DNA of 64,000 bases from Tamarix chinensis (GCA_030549775.1 CM060174.1:67725566-67789565), one strand, 5' to 3'; shown: positions 1-12,280, counted from the stretch's first letter. Numbers and translations are program-made. The notes: a model not told the origin generated them from the letters alone.

Positions 1-1061
1 TTTCCCCTAGTTATAGACCCTACCAAACTCCATTGCCCTCCGTCCTTAACCTCTCCTTTATTCCTGACCATCAATCAACAACCTCCAACATCAAATGGTG
101 AACACAAGCAACACACAATGTTAATAATAGGGCTAGTTGAAGATCAGTTTATATATTCTATAATTTAGATCCTTTTGATAACAACCTTGATGATAAGATT
201 TAGTGGTTCTCATTTATAGGTAGTGAGATGACATACCCTCCACCATATCTATGCATGGCACCACATGTAAATCTACGGACTCATGTCATATAATTATACA
301 ACGAGCTAGGCCGGTTGTATGCAAATGGCGCATCCTATCGCCCCTTCCATTTCATATCGTATCACCTACTGTTGACCCTGCCTCAGATAGAGCCATGGTT
401 GTTGGCTACATCTACTTTTTTGCATTGGTTTGTCCACCACATTGATGCACCAAAGTTGAGATTTGTATAGGGTAAGGTGTTTAATAGAGATTATAATAGG
501 CTATGGAGAGAGATGATGGTCATTGATGATTAGTGGAGGTTTTGTCATAACTTGCCTTCTAGTATCCACCTCGATTACCCTAGAGTATCCGTGACTAAAC
601 TCTCTAGCAATGATGTGAGGGACCAGATGATATATTATGATGAGTGGACTTTGAGAGTTATAGTTGTTAGTCAGGCTCGACGAGGCTACCAGTGGATTTA
701 GTTTTATGGTTATGAGTTTTTCTTTCTTCGATATTTAGGTTGTAGCAACCTTTTGATATATATAGTGTTGCTATTACTTTAATCCTGTAGTATGTATATC
801 TTTTGTAATTTGAACTATTGTACAATGTTTTGCTATGTATGTATATACATATGAACTCTTTCTAAGTATGAGCAGTTTGAGTATTAATATATTTTTGGAA
901 ATATGTTAGCATGATTCATATATATATATACATACATACATACATACATACAGAATAACATGATGCATTTGAGATCAATTCTTTCTAAGAATAAGCGATT
1001 TGTAAATTATTAAACTTATAATTCAATTGATTTGTAATAATTACTTTTGTGTGGAATGCAT
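1..1061. other. Unassigned AT-rich stretch
   Basis: No gene is supported. A 64-codon ORF at 251-445 and read-through sequence to about 720 look protein-like in places but match no family I recognise and contain frame breaks. The right part holds a TA run followed by a CATA microsatellite (about 917-950). Confidence 0.5.
917..950. repeat. TA/CATA microsatellite
   Basis: An uninterrupted TA dinucleotide run passes directly into about five CATA tetranucleotide units. Simple-sequence repeat with no coding context. Confidence 0.9.
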
Positions 1062-1721
1062 CTAGATTGAAAAACTATGGAAAAGAACGATTATAATTGG
1101 AGTGAGTATTGACACTCCAAACTTATAATTCAATTTTTCTTGTTGAAGTAACATTGTTTTCAAATGATTATAACATGGTGGACCATAACCAGGTAAAGTA
1201 TGGCTAGTAGCAAAAGCAAAAGCTGCAATAAAAAAAGGATTTCTTGCTAAATTAAATGGAATACCGTCGGTGTAAAACATTCTAGCAATGGTTGCATCTA
1301 ATTGAGAATGCAATTGATTGTTAAAAGCTTTCTCTATAGGATTTATATCACTCACTTGTCTCTTCTTCAATAAAGATATATCCATGCTTGAATTAGGTAA
1401 AGGCACATTTTTTGGCAACATTTGTTCAGCTCTTTTCAAAGCTTCATTTTCTAAAGTTACCATTCTAAGCTTATCCTCCACCCTCACTTTCTTACAAGTG
1501 GCAATACCTTTACTAGGAATATTCAACAAATGAGCTCTCACCCTTATATAGCTTCTTTTCTTTGTTTGATTACAAAAATTACATGTCCACAAAATAGTTC
1601 CCCCTCCACTAGTTTTCTCGCATTTAGTAACATAATTCCAAAGAGGATTATCATTTACGTCTGTAGAAGATACACTAGCACTCGTAGAACCCATGTTACT
1701 ATTACTGCCACTATAAGTCAT
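1062..1721 (-). pseudogene. Truncated hAT transposase (BED zinc finger N-terminus)
   Basis: The minus-strand ORF encodes the DNA-binding N-terminus of a hAT-superfamily transposase. From the Met at 1721 there is a Ser/Asn-rich leader, then a BED-type zinc finger: an aromatic NPLWNYV start, the pair CNFC, and a downstream H and C in the RAHLLNIPSKGIATC segment. After a Lys-rich linker comes the block LARNPFFIAAF...GYGPPCYNHLKTMLLQQEK, which in plant hAT proteins sits just before the DUF659 domain. Recognisable homology stops near 1134 and the last 23 codons are unrelated. DUF659, the catalytic RNase H-like core and the hATC dimerisation domain are absent, so this is a 5' fragment and cannot be active. 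An in-frame Met 22 codons upstream exists but the added residues do not look like the family. Family call is from remembered motifs; certainty is good for hAT, none for a subfamily. Confidence 0.85.
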
Positions 1722-1799
1722 GATACAATCACAACGCCACAACGCCACAAGCCCACAACGCAATACAAAACCAATAACAGAAATCACTGTAAGTAATAT

Positions 1800-2065
1800 A
1801 TAACAAATGATCAGTGAATCTATTTAAATCACAACAACAACACTACAAACCGAAATTAACAATCACAACACAACAATAATAACACAAATGAAATTTAGCA
1901 TTTACAACACAACAACAACACAAACCGAATTTAACAATCACAACACAACAACAATAAATCAACATTCACAACACAATAACAAGAACACAAATCAAAATCA
2001 TAATCAACTATCATAACATAACAAAAATAATCAAAATCGGTAATCACAACACAACAACACTAAAT
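1800..2065. repeat. CAACA-rich degenerate tandem repeat
   Basis: About 265 bp dominated by AACAATCACAACACAACA-type motifs recurring at roughly 70-75 bp spacing. It lies immediately upstream (on the minus strand) of the hAT fragment, so it could be leader or subterminal sequence of that transposon. Confidence 0.6.
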
Positions 2066-2487
2066 TTGCCTTTCATTTCAACTATTCTTCACATTTTTGA
2101 AAGCCTTCAATGGGCTACCAATTCCCCTAATTCTTCAAGAATCACGATGATACAAAAATCCTTTGATGCACATGACTAATCCAAAGCCCAAAGGCGCAAC
2201 ACATGACCATCCATCCTCTAGAATGCTCAAGAAAAATTTTCAATGCTTAGCAGCACAATGCAGCAATAAGAAAGGCATATTTTAGTACTCGTAAGATAGC
2301 AAGGGGATAGAAAGGTCTTATCGTGATTGTGGGAGCACCAAATTTGAAGCGTTGCAGAGCCCAGCAGTGGTGACGGAGAGGCGGAGCGGTGGAGTAGTGG
2401 AACAGAACCGAAGCTCTGCACTTCAAGAAACAATGATACTAGGTTGGGAGGGAGAATGGAAGATGGATCTATGGTCGATGGTCGCCG

Positions 2488-2527
2488 GTGAGTGCTAGGC
2501 AGGGAGGGTGAGTGCTAGGCAGGGAGG
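2488..2527. repeat. 20-bp perfect tandem duplication
   Basis: gtgagtgctaggcagggagg occurs twice in direct succession. It lies in the GC-richer block (about 2340-2900) upstream of the hAT fragment. Confidence 0.9.
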
Positions 2528-2740
2528 GAGAATGCTGCTGCTATTGCGATTCGTTTGGATTGAAGCTAAGTAATAGCCAGCAGCCACAACCTATAGGTCG
2601 AAAGAAAATGATCAATTGGAAGGGTGAGGGGGGAGGACAGGGCAAGTAAGCAAGTAGGCTGGGCGTTGCGCGTGCAGCCGTGCACTTTTGCGGTCGTGGG
2701 CGAGGGGATGGGGCGAGCAGCTTCAGTTGACAAAAATCCT

Positions 2741-2760
2741 CCAAAACGGTGTCGTTTTGG
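2741..2760. other. 8-bp-arm palindrome in GC-richer leader
   Basis: ccaaaacggtgtcgttttgg has perfect 8-nt arms and a 4-nt centre. It lies upstream of the minus-strand hAT ORF; a regulatory role is possible but not shown. Confidence 0.5.
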
Positions 2761-2985
2761 AGTTTTTTTTTTCAAAATCAGCATCCCATCTCGCATTTCC
2801 TCCCCAAAAACATCCTAGGGACAGGAAATGGGCGCAATTTAGTATCCCCGGCCGTGCTTCATTGGGATTAGTGAGTGGAAATGTGACGTAACTTTTCAGC
2901 CCTTCCCTTCTTTTGCTTTTGGTGCAAATGGTGCCGCACTATCTTAGCCCCAGTAAGAATTATGTGTACATATACGATGTAATAT

Positions 2986-4126
2986 TAGGGATGGCAATGG
3001 ATCGGGTATAGGTCGGGTCTAGCTATATCTAAATCCGAATCCATTTATATTACCTAGATCCAAATTTGATTCAGATCCGTCGGGTCTTAAAAGTTCAAAC
3101 CCAGATCCAGATCTATGGGGTTTAGTGGGTAAACGAGTCCTAAATGGGTCTGATTATTTTTTTAAAAAAAATAATTAATAATCTATGCTAATACAAATAC
3201 ATTTATGTTTTATATAACTAAATATGTATTTTTTTTGTTAAAAAAAATCATCTAAGTGAACAAATAAATATATTAAAATAGTTATGTTAACTTTTCAAAT
3301 GGTGTTTTAATGCTTTTAGTAGGGATGTAAACGGGGCGGGTTCGGGGTGGGCATACCCATATCCGTATCCATATTCAATAAGAAAATCCATACTCGTATC
3401 AAAATCCATATCCGCTAATATATTTATATCCGTATCCGTTGGATATCCGTTACTCGATGGATTATCTGTTTACCCGTTAATGGATATTATCTGACGGATA
3501 AATCCATTACCCGACAGATAAACCCATTTAGAGTTAAGCCGAATGACAATTTTAACTTTTATGCTATATTTATTTTAAAATTACAGGTAAAAAGGTAATT
3601 ATATATCGGGTAAACGAGTACGGATATGGATACGAGTATGGTTACAGGTACGGGTGTGGATATTCTATACCCGTATTTGTACCCGAACCCGACGGTTATT
3701 TTTTTCCATCATCCATATCCATTTAAATATCTGTCGGGTTTCGGGTAAAATCTGCCCCGTTTATATCCCTAACTTTTAGAATACAATGTTATACATATTG
3801 TTTATAAAGTAAGTACACAAAAATAAAATTAAAAAAAAATATGAATAAGGAGCTTATATAAGATTAATACAATAATGACAAATATAATATTAGTATATAT
3901 TTATATATGTACAAATATATATATACACACACATATATATATATTAAACGGGTCTGACGGGTCGGGTCTGGATCTAGGACTGGACCCAGACCTAGATCCT
4001 TTAAGGTATATATGAACTTAGACCCGATCCACACTCGTCCGGTTAAAAAATTATGGACCCAAACCCTCTAAAAATGAGGCGGGTCTAGCGAGTCTGGATC
4101 GGATCTAAGACCCATTGCCATCCCTA
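2986..4126. mobile_element. Outer hAT-type non-autonomous element (MITE-like)
   Basis: The element starts tagggatggcaatgg and ends with the exact inverse ccattgccatcccta (15-bp terminal inverted repeats). The flanking 8-mers tgtaatat (2978-2985) and tgtaatcg (4127-4134) match at 6 of 8 positions, as expected for an aged hAT target duplication. Subterminal regions carry inverted GGGTCGGGTCTGGATC-like motifs. It has no coding capacity; about 450 bp of its 1141 bp is a second element inserted inside it. Confidence 0.85.
3320..3771. mobile_element. Inner hAT-type MITE nested in the 2986-4126 element
   Basis: Termini are tagggatgtaaacggggc and gccccgtttatatcccta, an inverted pair with one mismatch. 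Flanking 8-mers gcttttag (3312-3319) and acttttag (3772-3779) match at 7 of 8 positions, which is hAT-like. The inside is filled with alternating tacccgta / tatccgtatcc motifs in both orientations. There is no ORF. A different but related family from its host, judged by the different terminal sequence. Confidence 0.88.
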
Positions 4127-4613
4127 TGTAATCGTATTCATAGAATCAAATTATAGGTACAGCCACCTGCCCTTTCAATGAGAACTTTTTTTATATTTAA
4201 TTTAGCGTATGAAAAAATATAAATAATAAATTATTATATTTCTGAAGTTTTGTTTGATGAATAGAATATGTTGATATGCTTTTGAAAAAAATTAACTTAT
4301 TGTGTTTTTTCATAAATACTTTTATATTAGTATATATCACTTAATTATCAACAAAAAAAAAAGTTAATAAAGTAATAAAAGTATTTTTTTTAGGGAAGTT
4401 TGATTTTTAATTTAATTTTAGAATTTGGATATGCACCATTTAGGCTGGTTTTTTCCGCAATAATACAAACACGGATACGATTATTGCACCCCAAAATCTT
4501 TGAAAATAAACTTTGCATGCACACCAAGGAATGGACGGCCAAGGAGCCATCGTACGGTTTTCTGTAATATGAATACGTAATAATGCATGCACATCATTCC
4601 CATAGCTTAGAAA

Positions 4614-4721
4614 AAGTTAAGCATGCATCACATAATTTTTGAATGGCGTGTTCAAAATGGGCAAGTTAAGTTAAGCATGCATTGCATAATTTTTGAATGG
4701 CGTGTTCAAAATGGGCAAGGA
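4614..4721. repeat. 54-bp tandem duplication (two units)
   Basis: The unit starting aagttaagcatgcat begins at 4614 and again at 4668; the two copies differ at only a few positions. Confidence 0.85.
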
Positions 4722-4895
4722 AGAGCATGCCCTCAACAAAGGAGTGTAGCCAGCCAGGACTGGAGTCGATGGCCTAAAGAGTGGGTTATGAGTGGATATT
4801 CCACTTTACAGGGGTGGATGAGCTCCGGAACAAAAATAATGTGGAAGAAGGGAAGTCTAGGCAGAAAGGAAAGAATCTTTAACAGTTTCTTCAAG

Positions 4896-4897
<2 letters not shown>

Positions 4898-4951
<54 letters not shown>
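4898..4951. repeat. (TA)27 microsatellite
   Basis: Uninterrupted TA dinucleotide run of 54 bp. Confidence 0.95.
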
Positions 4952-4954
<3 letters not shown>

Positions 4955-5799
4955 AAACTAATAAAATTAGTTTTAAAATTAACTTATATCATTTATTATA
5001 TATATAAATATAATTAAAACACAAGGATAAAATTAAAAGGCAGAGTTTTTCAAAATAACTTTTTTTTTATAAAAAAATTAATAAATGCTATTGTTAGATT
5101 ATTATCGAAAAACTTCTTAAATACTATGTAGAATAGGGAAAATTCAAGCCAATCTTATTTAATAGCTTAAATCACTGTACTATTATGGGTGAATTTTTAT
5201 TTTTTATTTTATTTTCCCTTTTCATTTCAAGCGGTTTGGGCATATGTCCCCTCTATTATTGATATTTAATCTTATCATTGAAATAGTATTATTTACGTTG
5301 GAGGGCCATATTTCCTCCTCCAAAGTACTGTATTATCAATATGGATTCAATAATTATCATCCAGAAATCAGGGTCTTTGAAAATAAATTATCATGCTGTT
5401 ACATGTGAAGCTACTTTATTACCTTAAAGGCAAAGGTTCTCTCTCTGCTCTTACTCCACTGCCATCTCTTATATGAAAGAGGTAAGGACTCCAGAATTCT
5501 TGAACCCACGCCTATTTTGCTGGGTAATGGCGCGTTAAATTTGGGTAAGTAAACAGGAGCTGTTCGCATGACCCAGGCATGTTGCTCGGGCGCCCGTGCG
5601 GCAGGTGGAATATTGAGTATAAAACTCTCAAGTAAGCTTAGAAAAATAAATGAGGATAAACATATTTGATATTGTGGTGATCTAAAAGGTGAAATATTAA
5701 TAATAAAAAGGTGAGAAAACCTGCGACATAAATAGATAATGCAACAAGTACTTCTACACTTAATATAATGCAAAAATAGTCTATGATAACACTACCCCG

Positions 5800-6420
5800 A
5801 AAAAAGGGTTTTAATAACAGTTATTTTATAGTTTTAATAACGGTTTTAAACCGTTATTAAACCGCACGTTATTAAATCTTTAATAACGGTTCATAACCGT
5901 TATAAAAAATATAAAAAAAACCCGCGAATATGAGATAAACTGTATATTTAATAATGGTTTTTAAGAAACAACTGTTGTTAAAAAAAGGTTTTAATAACAG
6001 TTATTACAAAAATCATTGTTAAAACATAATCGAATTAGGGTTTTAGCAATTGATTATGCATTTATTAAACATTAATACGTATTAAATGAGCATAAATTTG
6101 AGATTAAATGCACATTTTTAATAACGATTCGTATGAAAACCATTATTAAAAATTAGGTTTTAATAATGGTTTGTATCAGAACCATTATTAAAACCTACGT
6201 TTTAATAACAGTTTTTAGTAGAACCGTTATTAAAGTCTATGTTTTGATAACAGTTTTCATAAGAACCGTTATTAAAACTCTATCATCCAATTAGGGTTTT
6301 GGTTATTGATTATGCTTTTATTAAACCCTAATACGTATTAACTGAGCATAAATTTAAGATGAAATACGTGGTTTTATTAATGGTTCTTAATAAGAACCAT
6401 TATTAAAATTACAGTTTTTT
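5800..6420. repeat. CACTA subterminal repeat array (TAATAACGGTT motif)
   Basis: More than fifteen direct and inverted variants of TTAATAACGGTT lie in about 620 bp, including the near-palindrome around 5832-5860. A block with attgattatgc...ttattaaacattaatacgtatta is duplicated (about 6049-6110 and 6304-6370). Confidence 0.8.
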
Positions 6421-6715
6421 TTAATGTTTTTGCTGTTTTGTTCCTACCCACATATACTGTTATATGTTCAAATAATTACCAAATCTATATTGTAAAACAA
6501 CATCAATTCATAACAAATCTGCAATTACACCATAATTTCAATCAATATGTAATTAATATGCACCGGACATACTTAGGAATCAAAATTAGTAGGAATACCA
6601 CAACTTGGTAGCTCTACACCCCAAAGTAAAAAAGTTCATAAATCTAGCATAGAAGACCGAAAGACATAGATAAAATACAAACCTGAACATGCATGTAAAA
6701 TATATAGATCTCTAC

Positions 6716-8025
6716 CTAATACAGAATGAATGAGTGCACGTGTTTGGCCCATTGGTCTCTAACTTCATTAATTTCATCAACATTGTATTGCTGGCATCGT
6801 GCATAGTCATTGGTGAAAAACTACAATGCCCAAGTTTCGATTAATATAGAGTTAGCACTTACGTCAAGTACCAAACATATATGCTATCATTCATTAATGG
6901 AAAAATATCGAAAAGCAAACATACATGGCTTGGATCTATATTGACCGACCTGTTCTGGACTATCAGATCCATTGCTCTACATACATAGTATCCACAATCA
7001 TTGTTGTTTTGCTGTTGTGGACACTGTCAAATGAATTTAGTTAGCTCTCTAACTATTCGATATTAATTTGAATTAAAATAAAATACAAAATAATTGTCTT
7101 CCTACTTACTATGATAGGCTCATATTGAAGATTATTTGGGTCTGGGACACCATTCCCACCTCTTCTTTGATACGCCGTCTATAGTGCCCTAATAAATAGA
7201 GTTGGATACACAATATTGTAAGTATATATACCTCAAATAATGAAAGTAGAATATCTGTATAAATAAGCTAATGAAGTAAAAAGTGACAAGTATACTAACA
7301 TGTCAATAAATTCCTTCCCACCACGACGAGCGACTTCAAAAGGCACATCATAGGTTCGAAGAGAATCAAACACATAGACTTTATTAAGATCAGGTCGGAT
7401 GGCGTACAGAACCTAATGTTCATTTGCGAGGTGAGGAATGAGATAGAGTTTGTTATGTCCCTTAATCAAAATACGATCCGCTAAATAGTTTATGTGCCTA
7501 CCCTCTCTTATTGTACTACCATCAGCTATGTAGTATGGGCACACAAACACAATAGAGGACAACATTCCTTCTACCGCAGTGCGATTAGCTACCAACCTAT
7601 GGACGACAATAACAATGCATATTTGTTAATAACTAATAACTCATATAAGAGGTTATAAAAATTCCAATTGTACAAGTTAGGAGTACTAAAATCTAAAAAT
7701 AAAATAATACTTACATGACATAGACGACGACACTCATGGTTGACATCCATTCCTGATTATAAATGTCGCTTATGTCAACTGTCGATACCATGTAAGTAGC
7801 ATCGTCCCTCCCAACATACTCAGGACGGCAATCAATGAAAATATAATTGTCCCTGAGGTAGTTTTGGGCATAAAAATACAATAAAGCTATTGCTGGTGGA
7901 GGTTGGCTTTTCTCTAAAGAAGGAATTATAACCAACTCTTTACTTTCCCTCCTCATTTTAAAAGTAGAATTTGAGATAATTAATTTAATTATCTCCTTTA
8001 TTTCCTCATTACATGACACATACAT
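6716..8025 (-). pseudogene. Ulp1-like (C48) cysteine peptidase, five-exon pseudogene
   Basis: Minus-strand exons, with GT-AG junctions read by eye, are roughly 8025-7715, 7599-7300, 7194-7110, 7026-6929 and 6810-6716. They spell a Ulp1/SENP-type deSUMOylase domain of the kind carried by plant transposons. Landmarks are the catalytic His in LANEH (near 7416), the Asp in KVYVFDSLRTYDVP, and the Gln-Cys segment QQQNNNDCGYYVC (exon 4). Donor sites include gtaagt and gtatgt. Two in-frame TAG codons break it: one directly after the catalytic His (7413-7415), where the family has Trp, and one at 7179-7181. The final exon ends with a TAG at 6716-6718. The gene lies inside the CACTA element and points at its terminus. 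It could have been a transposon accessory protein; now non-coding. First-exon start is uncertain. Confidence 0.8.
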
Positions 8026-9699
8026 ACTTAAATCTATGCTTGATTCTAATTATACCATGAAGAAATAGATAGAGAGATTATGGTTAGGTTTAATTACTAA
8101 TATATTACTATGCCAAATCCTTTATATCTAATTTAATATGGACTATACCAAGAGTTAACAAACACACTCACACGCACGCGTATACATACACACATATATA
8201 TAGAAAACTTTATTTATGAAAAATAATAACAATAATTTTATAAAACTAAAATATATAAACACAACATAGATTATATATTCACTTTATATGAAGCACAAGT
8301 TGTAATTATATTACATGCACATTGCTTGAAAGCAAAAATGTTGTTGGCCAATGTAGGTACTATCATGGATTTTCTTACATATGATCAAGATCCTCTTCCA
8401 TTGCCCAAGTGACCAATTGAAGTAGTTGCATCCTCTAGACTTAAACTCTCTCCACATCCTACCTCACTAGAGGGATAGATTTGAGCTTTCAACCATTAAT
8501 TTAAGGTATTACATGCCAAATATCAACTTAAAGTCTATTGTTAAGAGAGAAGTCAAGGATCAACATTATAGTCAACTAAAGTCAACTAAGACCAACTAAT
8601 GTCAAATTATTCAACATATAGGAATACTTTAGCCACTTATGACTAAAACGCCTTTATACACAAATCATCTCAATTTTAACCATTTTAATGCCAAACATTT
8701 ATGTAACTTATTCATTAATAATATGTAATAAATTATAATCCTAGCATAATTTCGTGTATCCAAAGTTAATCATTATTGTAATCCTAGCTATATGGTTTCC
8801 ACTTATAGTTAGTAGCATGTAACTCCTCCCATTGGGGTAGTTTGGGGGTGCTACATATTGAAGAAAAAAGTACAATAGTTGTGAAAAATTATTGCAAAAA
8901 TTGTTCAAAAATTTAAACCTTATCACATAGTTGTTGAAAATCAATTCAATAATGGTAAAAAATAATTACGAGAGTTGATAAAAGTTCATAACAATATTGT
9001 TGAAAAATCAGCATATCGATGACACTTTTCATTATATCACTTACTTAAAAACCATCATTAAGATATTGGAAGACTACTAGAGGTTAAAAAAAAAATCAAA
9101 TAGTTAATAAAAATTTTGTAAAACAAATGTGAAATTTTTCATGGAAGGAGTTGTTGAAAAATTATCACACATTTGTTGAAATATATATATATATATATAT
9201 ATATTTTTATGTTAGAACTATAGTGGTGTTAATCTCTATCTATAGCAATATATATATATAAGATTCCATTTAGATTGAGGTGAACCTATTTTAGATTAAA
9301 TTGGGTAGGTGAACATATGCTACATGAAAGTAGGTGAATGTTTTAAAATTTTATTTCAGTATTTATCCAGTTAAGCTAGGTGAATAAGATATAACATTGT
9401 GATGTTTGAAGTGAATGGAAGTAATGAACTAAGTTTTATTAAAAGATTAACCTTAACCTCCTTTAAACAATAATTTGGTGAATAGCATTTGGAGGTAAAC
9501 CTACGTTAAAAGAAGTTAATTTTTAACCTACCTTATCCTAGGTTAAACCAAAAAAAAAGAAGAAAAAAGCCAAAGTGAACTATAAAACTAACCTTTATTC
9601 ATTTTCATTAACCCACATCCAAGCAAGCCATAAGAAAAAATTTATAAAGTTTTTTTATTTAAATAAATTAAAGATATTATATACTTAATAATTCAAGAA

Positions 9700-10520
9700 A
9701 TGTTGAACATTTTTACAAATTACTTAGGAAAAGTTGAGTCAGGATCATGTAGGCTTAGGTTAATTGATATCATGTTAAGGTATGCCTAAATGGAGCTAGA
9801 TTAGAATGAGAAGAGCCTAGAAATAGTAATTTAGAAACAAGGAAAGCACTAGAAGGGTTATATCAACCCAAAAAAAAATATAGAATGAGTATGATTATGA
9901 TGAGATGAGCCTAAATGAAGTTTATGTGGGTCTTCAAAGAGTCTAACTATGATAGGTGTTGAATAAGTGGATGTTGGATTAGTTAGTGTAGGCTCATGCG
10001 ATGTTAGGCCATGATAGGGTGGGCTTTGGTGGAGTTAAATCATGTTGGAAGGATCCCTAAATAGGAAGGTTGTGATAAAGTAAAACCTAAAGAGTTGAGT
10101 CAAGACTATATAGGCCCAAGTGAAGGTTGTTCCAATTAGAGTGTGCTTATGTAGAGTCAAGTCAGATAGGACAAAGTATGATGGAGTAAGTAGGCTCTAG
10201 CAAGGTTTGAATAGGGTGGGCTTATTCAAAGTTGTGATAGGCGAAGTTGTGTTGAGATGGTTTGACCATGCTATATTTATGTCAGGTGGGTATTGAAAGA
10301 TTAGGAAAGGGTTGGGCTTATATAAAGTTAAGACTAAGTAGGCTCATACTAGAGTGTGGTATGTCATTATGCCTGAGGTGCAAATCGATCGGGTCAAGAC
10401 TTTAGTAACCATGGATGAGTCAAGTTGTGATAAGTTAGATTTGGGTTAGGATAAGGCAAACATGACGTAGGTGTACCTAAGATAAGTGAAGTTGCGGTAT
10501 GATTAATCTATTTTAGGAAT
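9700..10520. repeat. Degenerate T/G-rich repeat block
   Basis: Recurring motifs such as gggtgggctta, gtaggctcat, gagtcaag and tgtgataggg appear every 30-60 bp on the plus strand without a fixed period. It may be decayed transposon subterminal sequence; no termini were found. Confidence 0.4.
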
Positions 10521-10606
10521 GGTTAGGTTGAGTTGGGGAGTAGTGAGACCTTGTTGGTTTCGTTTTTGTTCGTTGTTGGGTTCAGTGATGTTTGTGTTAA
10601 AATTGA

Positions 10607-10760
10607 TGGTGCTTGTGTGTATCAACCCATTATATTCCATGGTAATCCCATTTAATCTATTGCTTATGGTTGGCGGGTTTAAACTAATTTACTACTACTA
10701 CTCACCAACCATAACCCACCATAGATTGAATCCTTTCGTTTCATGGGTTATAATATTGGT
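10607..10760. repeat. Imperfect fold-back (inverted repeat, about 55-bp arms)
   Basis: The left arm containing aatctattgcttatggttgg pairs with the right arm ccaaccataacccaccatagatt, and pairing continues through atggaatataatggg-like sequence on both sides. Possibly a small fold-back MITE; no target duplication was seen. Confidence 0.35.
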
Positions 10761-12280
10761 TAAGGTAATTATAGGTTAGATTAAACCATGAAATTGATTT
10801 GAACACCACATATTTATAATAAGAAATCCATTGGTAGTGTTATAGCCTTTCAACTGGACTCACTTACATCATACATTTTGATAATAAGAGAACTAAAAAT
10901 GTATACAATACACCAATACCATAACTCAAGCATAGTAGAAAACCTTTCAATTTACTCGATATATTTATAACATTTAGTACTTAATAAAAACATTTCATTG
11001 GCAATTCAACTACATAATTTGGTCCACTTATCAAAAAATCCTAGCTATTGACAGCTTATGAAATATTGATAATAACACAATCACAACCCTAGGTATGTTT
11101 TAATGATAATAAAATAAAATTAACAATGTGCCAAGCGTACATTACCATTTAAGAATATGATTTGAGGAAATAAAAGATTAATCAAACTTATATCATAATT
11201 ACAAATATAATATTAAAATAAATGATTAAATTAGATCACCTTAGTTATCTACTATCAGCCAGATTATGTTAACTATCTTACAATGGAAGCAAAGCAAAAA
11301 AAAAAAAAAAGAACCACTACTAGTTAACATCATAAAAAAAATAGTGATTTTAGGAAAAAGTACCAATTCTCCACAAAAAAATATAGTACCAATCATATAT
11401 CAAAGACAAGAAACACTAAGTAATTCAAATACTAGACCTTAAGTTTCACAAAAAACATACATAGTAAAGAAACAAAATTGAGAGTGTGGAAGAGTATTAT
11501 ACCCCAGCAACGATGTTGAAATCTAGAACCTAACCATCGGTGATGCAAAAGAGAGCTCAAATACAATCGAAACTTGGACAAAAACTACATTTTGTTAATG
11601 TCAACGTCAATGATGGTACTTTCATTTATTACTTTTACTTTCATTATTTTGAGGAGATGGAGAAGTAGAGAAAGTTGATGCTCTCTAGTTGCTAGCTTAA
11701 GTGTACTAGATGAAAATAAAAAATGAAGAGCGAAAAAGGAGAAATTATTACTGTTCAGTAAAATCTATATTTGTTATACAAACTATAAATTAACAAATTA
11801 TGAAAAAAAAAGCTTAATGGCAAAAACTTGTGTACAATAAGGGATTCCCACTTGAAAAATGCCATGCCAGATGTAATAATAAAGGAGTATTAGAGTGGAT
11901 TATTATGGTGCTATAAAATTTTTTTTATCAGTGATAATCAAACCACTACCTTATGATTAGAACATATAGTTACAACATGTTCATAATGTAGAACTTCACT
12001 CATTCCCCCTACCCTACAAAAAAAAACACATACTCTTATCTATATAAAAAATTATAGCTTTCTTTCATTTGTTTCTTTTAGGTCTTATAAATTCAATAAA
12101 ACCATATGTTCTCATGTGTTATGAGCTCATACAACCAATTTACTAATATTCTATAGACAATTGAGTATGAGGAATTTATATTTTGATGTATGTGTACACA
12201 AAATTTTGATGTATGTGTACACAAATTCTCAAGTGGCCTTATAATTATTGTGATATAATTATCTTATAGAAACATTTGAT

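Larger units (their letters stand above)
4127..5789. other. AT-rich intergenic stretch
   Basis: No gene is supported. It contains a 54-bp tandem duplication, a TA microsatellite and blocks (about 4470-4700 and 5130-5400) that recur, diverged and in swapped order, at 12.89-13.65 kb. The 120-codon minus ORF at 5411-5773 has no recognised domain. Confidence 0.6.
5790..8025 (-). mobile_element. CACTA (En/Spm) transposon fragment, one end plus internal gene
   Basis: The left terminus reads CACTACCCCGAAAAAAGGG at 5790, the canonical CACTA terminal signature. The next 600 bp (to about 6420) is packed with the subterminal motif TTTAATAACGGTT and its inverse AACCGTTATTAAA in both orientations, as expected for transposase binding repeats. 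Inside lies a decayed Ulp1-like peptidase gene reading towards this terminus. The opposite CACTA terminus and any TNP2-type transposase were not found, so the element is truncated or its other end is unrecognisable; 8025 marks only the last supported internal sequence. Confidence 0.8.

Noticed and set aside
251..720. Possible plant-mobile-domain or transposase fragment
   Set aside because: Some wording (aromatic HH..., RDYNRLWRE) is suggestive, but no ordered set of motifs could be matched.
4623..4952. 109-codon ORF with a repeated N-terminus and a poly-(Ile-Tyr) tail
   Set aside because: It is a 54-bp tandem duplication plus a TA microsatellite, not a gene.
5411..5773. 120-codon minus-strand ORF
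   Set aside because: No recognisable domain, no gene context; possibly untranslated or intronic sequence of a lost gene, but nothing supports a call.
9212..9230. Possible second CACTA terminus (actatagtg)
   Set aside because: Only the five-base core agrees with the 5790 terminus and the neighbouring gttgaaaaat repeats differ from TAATAACGGTT; at best another family.
10519..10779. 86-codon plus-strand ORF
   Set aside because: It runs through a fold-back repeat and the T/G-rich block; no domain.
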